Origin: GCA-002722245 sp038154685
GTDB lineage: Bacteria > Bacteroidota > Bacteroidia > Flavobacteriales_C > GCA-002722245
Reading direction: 5' to 3'
NCBI GenBank assembly: GCA_038154685.1
Contig: JAYPYW010000042.1
Coordinates: 1 to 26,536, forward strand
Length of the DNA: 26,536 bases
Shown here: in pieces, positions 22,450 to 26,536 of the stretch
How the letters are laid out: the number at the start of each line of letters is the position of its first letter
How positions within the stretch are numbered: the first letter of the stretch is position 1
Translations under genes and position numbers: made by a program
The notes under the pieces: model-generated
Told to the model about the DNA's origin: nothing
What the model saw: only the letters and a program-made list of their open reading frames with translations
Database searches by the model: none

Positions 22450-23430
22450 ATGGAAAGAACAGAAGTAAATATCTCAACAAGTTTTTCTGAATTAGAAGTG
22501 AAGGATGAATTCCTTTTCTTGGGGTCCTGCTTTTCCGATAATATTGGTGGGATTTTTTCTGCACATAAACTTAAAACTATTGTAAATCCTTTCGGTGTGA
22601 TTTTTCACCCTATGGCTTTATCTAGACTAATTCAAAGAGCCCTTAATCAAAAGCTCTTTGTTACTAACGATTTCTTTCAGTTTAATGATTATTGGTTTTG
22701 TTATGAGTTATCGGGTAGCTGTGCTCAATTTACTTTGGAAGAAGCTGTTAGTTATGCTAATCATCAATTGGAATTACTTAAAGGGGAGCTTCTTAATGCT
22801 GATCATTTGTTCTTAACCTTTGGATCTTCGGTAGCTCGAAGTTTGAATGGTTTAATTACTGCGAATTGTCATAAGCAACCAGCTCAAAATTTTAAAAGAT
22901 CAATAACAAGTGCCACTGAAATCCAAAAAGAATATGTTAATCTAATAGACAGTCTTGGGCAATTAAATCCAAGTTTAAAGATTCATCTTACAGTGAGTCC
23001 TGTTCGTCATAGTAAAGAAGGTTTAGTAGACAACAATAGAAGTAAAGCCAATCTTCTAATCGCTTCTAAAGAACTCGAAGAAAAATTTCAAAATGTTGAA
23101 TATTTACCCATCTACGAATTAGTTATTGATGAATTAAGAGATTATAACTTTTTTAAGGAAGATTTAGTTCATCCAAATGATAAAACGATAAAAATGGTTT
23201 GGGATAGATTGATAAAAGGTTTAGGGTCAATTAATCTTCAATTGTATCTAAACGAAGTATCAAAACTTAAGAAAGATATTAATCATAAAAGCTTATATCC
23301 TAAGTCTGAAAATAACATTTCATTTCTCAAACAACTAACCCAACGAATTAAGGATCATCAATTAAGCTACAACACTTCATGGGGACTGGAATTAACTGAT
23401 GTTAAAAACAGGTTGAAAAATATGGCATAA
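22450..23430 (+). CDS. GSCFA-domain protein
   Basis: The 326-residue protein shows the family motif FLFLGSCFSDNIGG near residue 22, then NPFGVIFHPMAL, HLFLTFGSSVAR (around 121-132), LTVSPVRHSKEG and FFKEDLVHPND. GSCFA proteins are SGNH-hydrolase-like; the candidate catalytic residues would be the Ser in GSCFS and the His in LVHPND, as I infer from that fold. No signal peptide is present, so it is cytosolic. The substrate is unknown. It is divergent from rimM with only 21 bp between start codons. Confidence 0.88.
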   Translation: MERTEVNISTSFSELEVKDEFLFLGSCFSDNIGGIFSAHKLKTIVNPFGVIFHPMALSRLIQRALNQKLFVTNDFFQFNDYWFCYELSGSCAQFTLEEAVSYANHQLELLKGELLNADHLFLTFGSSVARSLNGLITANCHKQPAQNFKRSITSATEIQKEYVNLIDSLGQLNPSLKIHLTVSPVRHSKEGLVDNNRSKANLLIASKELEEKFQNVEYLPIYELVIDELRDYNFFKEDLVHPNDKTIKMVWDRLIKGLGSINLQLYLNEVSKLKKDINHKSLYPKSENNISFLKQLTQRIKDHQLSYNTSWGLELTDVKNRLKNMA

Positions 23431-23493
23431 TCCTTGGCTTTTTTAGGAACAAAACTTTAAAACTCACGTAGTATCGCGAGAGTTGATCGAAAT

Positions 23494-25629
23494 ATGAAGA
23501 AATTATTACTACTTCCGTTATTTTTATTATTTGCTATTTCATTCGAAGCAAATGCCCAAAAGACTGAGCCTACGCTAGAGTTGGCGACATTTTTAAGAGC
23601 AAAAACTAAAGTTAAAGACCCTGCAATTACAGTTTATGATCAATCAGGAAAAACAGTGACAGTTAAAACTGCTACAACTGCAGGAGGAAGGGTTTTATTG
23701 TATTTCCCCTTCAATCAGAATTACAAAGTTGTAATTGAAAGAGAAGGTTATGTAACGATAAATTTTGAGGTTAATGCTAGTTTGCCTTCTGACGAGAAGC
23801 CTGAAAACATGTCGACGGATCTTGATTTAAAAATGATCGAACAACCTTTAGATGGATCAAAGGAAACGTTTGAAAAGCCTGTTGCTAAAGTGTTTTATAT
23901 CAAAAAAGTTGGGATGTTTGATTTCGACTGGGATTATGATGATGAAATTGCTGATGATTTAAAGGCTCTTGAGAAAAGAATAAGAGATAAGAATAAGAAA
24001 TACGAAAAAGAAAATAAGGACAAGTTAGATGAAGTTGCTAAAGCCGAATTTGAAAAGAAAAAAGCGGAAGAAGAAGCAAGAAAAGCTGAAGCTTTAGCAG
24101 CTAAAGAAGCTGCGGAAAAAGCTGCAGCAGAAGAGAAAGCTAAAGCTGAAGCGGCAAAAGCTGCGGCAAAGGCCGAAGAAGAGCGATTAAAAGAAGAGCA
24201 AAGAAAGGCCGAAGAAGCTAGAAAGGCAAAAGAAGAAGAGCTTGCTAGATTAGCTGCTGAGGAAGAAGCTGCTAAAAAGGCGGCTGAAGAAGCGAAGAAA
24301 AAAGCCGAGGAAGAAAGAAAAAAGCGTGAGGAAGAAGAAGCGAGATTAGAAGAAGAAAGAAGAAAAGCTGAGGAAGCTGCACGTAAAGCTGAGGAGGAAA
24401 GAAAGCGATTAGAAGAAGAGAAAAGAAGGGCTGAAGAGGCTGCAAAAGCAGCAAGAGAAGCTGAAGAAGAGAAGAAAAGAAAAGAAGAAGAAGCTAGAAA
24501 AGCTGAGGAGGCAAGGTTAGCAGCGGAAGCTGAGGCTAAAAGAAAAGCTGAAGAAGAAGAAAGGTTAAGAAAAGAAGAGGAGGCAAGATTAGCAGCAGAA
24601 GCGGCTGCGAAGAAAGCTGAAGAAGAAAGATTAGCCAAGGAAGAAGCGGAAAGAAAAGCCGCTGAGGAAGCAGCAAAAAAGGCTGAAGAGGAAAGATTAG
24701 CAAAAGAAGAGGCCGCGAGAAAAGCTGAGGAAGAAAGAAAGAAAACAGAAGAAGAAGCTAGAGCGGCTGCTGAAGCTGAGGAGTTAGCGCGATTGGAAGC
24801 TATAAAAAAGGCACGTGAGGAAAGGGAGCGTTTAGAAGCTGAGAAAAAAGCTGCTGAGGAAGCCGAGGCTAAAAGAATTGCGGAGGCAGAGGCTGCGAGA
24901 AAAGCTGAAGAAGCAAGACAGCAGGCCGTTAAAGATAGCTTAAGACAAGTGGAGTTAGCTAGAATTAAAGCAGAAGCTGAAGAAGCTGCTAGAAAGGCAG
25001 AAGAAGAAAAGAAAAAAGCAGAAGAAGCTGCTAGAGTAGCTGCTGAACAAAAACGTTTGGAAGAAGAGGCTAGGAGAAAAGCTGAAGAGGAAGAAAAGAA
25101 ACGTAAAGAGGAAGAAGCTAGAATAGCAAAAGAAAAAGAGGAAGCTCGTAAGCGTGCGGAAGAAGCCAAGAAAAAAGCAGAGGAGGAGAGACGAATTGCT
25201 GAGTTAGCTGCTGCAAGAGAAAAAGCTAAAGCCGACAGTATAGCGAAGGTTAAAGTTGCTGAAGAAGCACGTAGAAAAGAAGCTGAAGCAGAGATGGCTC
25301 GAAGAAAGGAAGCTGTTGAAAAAGCCAAAAGGGAACAGGAAGCTAGTGCTAAGAAACTTTTAACTTCAACTGAACCAGAAGATGTTGATATATCTAAATT
25401 ACAAGGAGCAGCTAAATCGACTTACTTAGCTCAATTAGCTCAGAAATACGGTGAAGGTAAACATACAAGAAAGATTGAAGAAAGAAACCGAGTTATTACC
25501 ATAGTTGTTGTTGTAAAAGACGGGAAAGCTACGGAGTACAAATGGGTTAAAACGTCCTATGGAGGTAACTATTACTTTAAAAATGGTACATCAATCTCCA
25601 GAACTCAATTTGGAATGGGAACGGCGTAG
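23494..25629 (+). CDS. exported protein with very long charged helix
   Basis: The 711-residue protein has a signal peptide (cut near A21, SFEANA/QKT) and an N-terminal beta-domain (about 25-145) resembling a peptidase-associated or regulatory sandwich (AITVYDQSGKTVTVKTATT, YKVVIEREGYVTINFEV). About 475 residues follow (about 148-622), made almost only of Glu, Lys, Ala, Arg and Leu in short EEEA/KKAEEE/ARKAEEE patterns. A C-terminal domain of about 85 residues ends ITIVVVVKDGKATEYKWVKT and YYFKNGTSISRTQF. If fully helical the middle would be about 70 nm long. It looks TolA-like in composition but lacks the TolA N-terminal anchor and C-terminal fold. A structural envelope role is likely; the exact function is unknown. 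Confidence 0.88.
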   Translation: MKKLLLLPLFLLFAISFEANAQKTEPTLELATFLRAKTKVKDPAITVYDQSGKTVTVKTATTAGGRVLLYFPFNQNYKVVIEREGYVTINFEVNASLPSDEKPENMSTDLDLKMIEQPLDGSKETFEKPVAKVFYIKKVGMFDFDWDYDDEIADDLKALEKRIRDKNKKYEKENKDKLDEVAKAEFEKKKAEEEARKAEALAAKEAAEKAAAEEKAKAEAAKAAAKAEEERLKEEQRKAEEARKAKEEELARLAAEEEAAKKAAEEAKKKAEEERKKREEEEARLEEERRKAEEAARKAEEERKRLEEEKRRAEEAAKAAREAEEEKKRKEEEARKAEEARLAAEAEAKRKAEEEERLRKEEEARLAAEAAAKKAEEERLAKEEAERKAAEEAAKKAEEERLAKEEAARKAEEERKKTEEEARAAAEAEELARLEAIKKAREERERLEAEKKAAEEAEAKRIAEAEAARKAEEARQQAVKDSLRQVELARIKAEAEEAARKAEEEKKKAEEAARVAAEQKRLEEEARRKAEEEEKKRKEEEARIAKEKEEARKRAEEAKKKAEEERRIAELAAAREKAKADSIAKVKVAEEARRKEAEAEMARRKEAVEKAKREQEASAKKLLTSTEPEDVDISKLQGAAKSTYLAQLAQKYGEGKHTRKIEERNRVITIVVVVKDGKATEYKWVKTSYGGNYYFKNGTSISRTQFGMGTA

Positions 25630-25642
25630 AGTTTACCAGGAA

Positions 25643-25663
25643 AGACAAGAGACAAAAGACAAA
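25643..25663. repeat. tandem 7-bp repeat (AGACAAR, three units)
   Basis: Units AGACAAG, AGACAAA and AGACAAA follow each other 13 bp after the stop of the long-helix gene. From memory, similar AGACAAGAGACAAG strings are common between genes in Bacteroidota. Confidence 0.6.
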
Positions 25664-25677
25664 ATACGAATGATAAT

Positions 25678-25704
25678 AAGGACTGTTTTAAGCAGTCCTT
25701 TTTT
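25678..25704 (+). terminator. terminator of the long-helix gene
   Basis: AAGGACTG (25678-25685) and CAGTCCTT (25693-25700) form a perfect 8-bp stem with a 7-nt loop, followed by TTTT, 48 bp after the stop codon. Confidence 0.85.
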
Positions 25705-25734
25705 CATTGTAAATAACTTCAAACTAATCCTCAA

Positions 25735-25764
25735 TTGAAAGGGGGAATACCTTTATTAGTTTTG
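25735..25764 (+). promoter_or_regulatory. consensus promoter with no annotated gene downstream
   Basis: TTG (25735-25737), exactly 19 nt, then TAGTTTTG (25757-25764) matches the full Bacteroidota -33/-7 consensus, as does the his promoter. It points right into about 100 bp that end in a terminator, not into a known gene. Confidence 0.65.
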
Positions 25765-25770
25765 CAAACC

Positions 25771-25864
25771 ATATAACTGTTATGCTATCTTATATGGGAA
25801 TAAACAAAAAGTAAACTCCTACTTAACGAAACAAAAAAAAGCCCCGCTAAGCGAGGCTTTTTAA
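25771..25864 (+). ncRNA. candidate small RNA (or 10-aa peptide transcript)
   Basis: The interval between the consensus promoter and the terminator at 25833-25864 would give a transcript of about 95 nt. It contains one tiny frame at 25782-25814 (MLSYMGINKK), followed by an A-rich unstructured stretch and the terminator stem. Its 3' end is antisense to the end of the hup message because the terminator is shared. No known RNA family is recognised; the call rests on promoter-terminator spacing alone. Confidence 0.45.
25833..25864 (-). terminator. bidirectional terminator of hup
   Basis: AGCC-C-CGCT and AGCG-A-GGCT (25840-25858) form an 8-bp stem with one internal mismatch, flanked by eight A on the left and TTTTT on the right. 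It can end the leftward hup message and the rightward candidate small RNA. Confidence 0.8.
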
Positions 25865-25884
25865 TTTTTCTTATCACTAACTTC

Positions 25885-26160
25885 TTAGTTGATAGAATCG
25901 TTTAATGCTTTTCCAGCTTTAAACTTAACTACGTTTTTAGCAGCGATAGTAATTTTTTCTCCTGTAGATGGGTTTCTTCCTTCTCTAGCTGGTCTGTTAG
26001 ACTTAGTGAAAGATCCGAATCCTGGAAGAGCAACTCTTCCTTCTCCTTTAACACCTTCTGAGATAGCTCCAACTACTGCGTCAAAAGCTTCTCCAGCTTG
26101 TTTCTTAGTTAATCCCTCTACGTTTGCAACGATAGCATCTACAATTTCTGATTTTCCCAT
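25885..26160 (-). CDS. HU-family DNA-binding protein
   Basis: The 91-residue protein has the HU/IHF layout: an N-terminal helical dimer region (MGKSEIVDAIVANVEGLTKK), the GFGSF turn, and the DNA-binding beta-arm with REGRNPSTGEKITI, including the Pro that intercalates DNA. HU dimers bend and compact the chromosome. The length is standard. It is monocistronic, with a shared terminator downstream and a long structured region (26161-26320) upstream. Confidence 0.95.
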   Translation of the reverse strand: MGKSEIVDAIVANVEGLTKKQAGEAFDAVVGAISEGVKGEGRVALPGFGSFTKSNRPAREGRNPSTGEKITIAAKNVVKFKAGKALNDSIN

Positions 26161-26207
26161 TGTAATAATGATAAATGATTAATAATTAATTTGTAGCCTG
26201 AAATTAG

Positions 26208-26314
26208 CTCAAAACCTCGGCCGTACAAGGGTTTGAGTGAAAAAGTAATTAACAATTGGGTTGTTAGTTAAAATTGTCCAGACATCGATGCTGGTTGGCT
26301 GTAGCCCTTTTTTT
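26208..26314. repeat. series of hairpins upstream of hup
   Basis: The region 26161-26536 contains no complete gene. It holds CTCAAAACC/GGGTTTGAG (26208-26237, one mismatch), TAACAA/TTGTTA (26250-26266), CCAG-a-CATCGATG-CTGG (26278-26294) and GGCT-gt-AGCC followed by seven T (26297-26314). Read rightward, this ends like an intrinsic terminator and could be a structured small RNA; read leftward, it would be the hup 5' leader. The promoter evidence is weak in both directions. A further perfect stem, TTGAAAAC/GTTTTCAA, lies at 26419-26439. Confidence 0.4.
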
Positions 26315-26473
26315 GTTGATATCTATAATAAATGGATTGATTTTATTTTTATGTTTGTTTACTTAAGATGTTGTTTATCAGTTGTTTGACTAAAATAGGT
26401 GAATAGCAAAGAGAAATGTTGAAAACCTAATGTTTTCAAGCCTTTTGGGTACTTTTATTTGTTTTCGATAGAT

Positions 26474-26504
26474 AAAAAAAAGAGGTTTAAAAAACCTCTT
26501 TTTT
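26474..26504. terminator. bidirectional terminator near the right edge
   Basis: GAGGTTT (26482-26488) and AAACCTC (26492-26498) form a 7-bp stem with a 3-nt loop, flanked by eight A and six T. The gene it serves is outside the window or is an unseen small transcript from about 26360. Confidence 0.75.
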
Positions 26505-26536
26505 GTTAATAACTCCAACGTTAAAGGGAGTTTAAT

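Noticed and set aside
23934..25328. 464-codon open frame on the minus strand, rich in Ser, Ala and Phe
   Set aside because: It is the antisense shadow of the Glu/Lys/Ala coding strand, where GAA, AAA and GCT codons give few stops in reverse; it has no recognisable protein features.

Overview
The window is AT-rich chromosomal DNA from a member of the Bacteroidota, most likely Flavobacteriia. The evidence is a type IX secretion C-terminal sorting domain, a DUF4924 protein, a GSCFA protein, SusC-type carboxypeptidase-regulatory-like domains, a flavobacterial lysine-rich cold-shock protein, and several exact matches to the Bacteroidota promoter motif TAnnTTTG (two of them with TTG exactly 19 nt upstream). 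There is no tRNA, rRNA, CRISPR array, transposase or phage gene. The only mobile-like sequences are short intergenic palindromes and dispersed repeats.

Layout. 1-5.9 kb is a signalling cluster: the tail of an unidentified gene, a single-domain response regulator, a GAF-class III nucleotide cyclase, a membrane hybrid histidine kinase, a small conserved protein and a GAF-histidine kinase. 6.0-9.2 kb is a mosaic of small genes (cold-shock-domain protein, SRPBCC protein, T9SS cargo protein) separated by repeat-rich spacers. Two short copies of gene 3' ends are embedded there. 9.2-14.0 kb is a leftward histidine operon, hisG-hisD-hisC-hisB, preceded by a promoter, a 15-codon His-rich leader peptide and an attenuator hairpin. 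The operon ends after hisB; hisH, hisA, hisF and hisI are not in the window. 14.2-19.8 kb holds a Do-type protease, dapF with a coupled small gene, a SusC-type regulatory-domain protein, a GNAT acetyltransferase split by a 10-N assembly gap, DUF4924 and an OmpH/Skp-like protein. 19.9-23.4 kb holds a PilJ-like sensor kinase, the rimM-trmN6 pair and a divergent GSCFA gene. 23.5-26.5 kb holds an exported protein with a roughly 475-residue Glu/Lys/Ala/Arg helix, a candidate small RNA unit, and HU.

How the parts work together. The clearest regulatory system is the his attenuator: histidine scarcity would stall ribosomes on the leader's His codons and release an 8-nt segment that can pair with the terminator's ascending arm. 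Two near-identical long hairpin repeats sit in the hisD-hisC and hisC-hisB spacers and may affect message stability. The 5' cluster probably couples sensing to phosphorelay and cyclic-nucleotide output, but which partners interact cannot be read from sequence. The strongest candidates for something not described before are the Bacteroidota-type his attenuator, the promoter-terminator unit at 25.73-25.86 kb, and the recurrent joining of gene 3' ends to a CACAGAT-type dispersed repeat. I did not recognise a wholly new multi-gene system.
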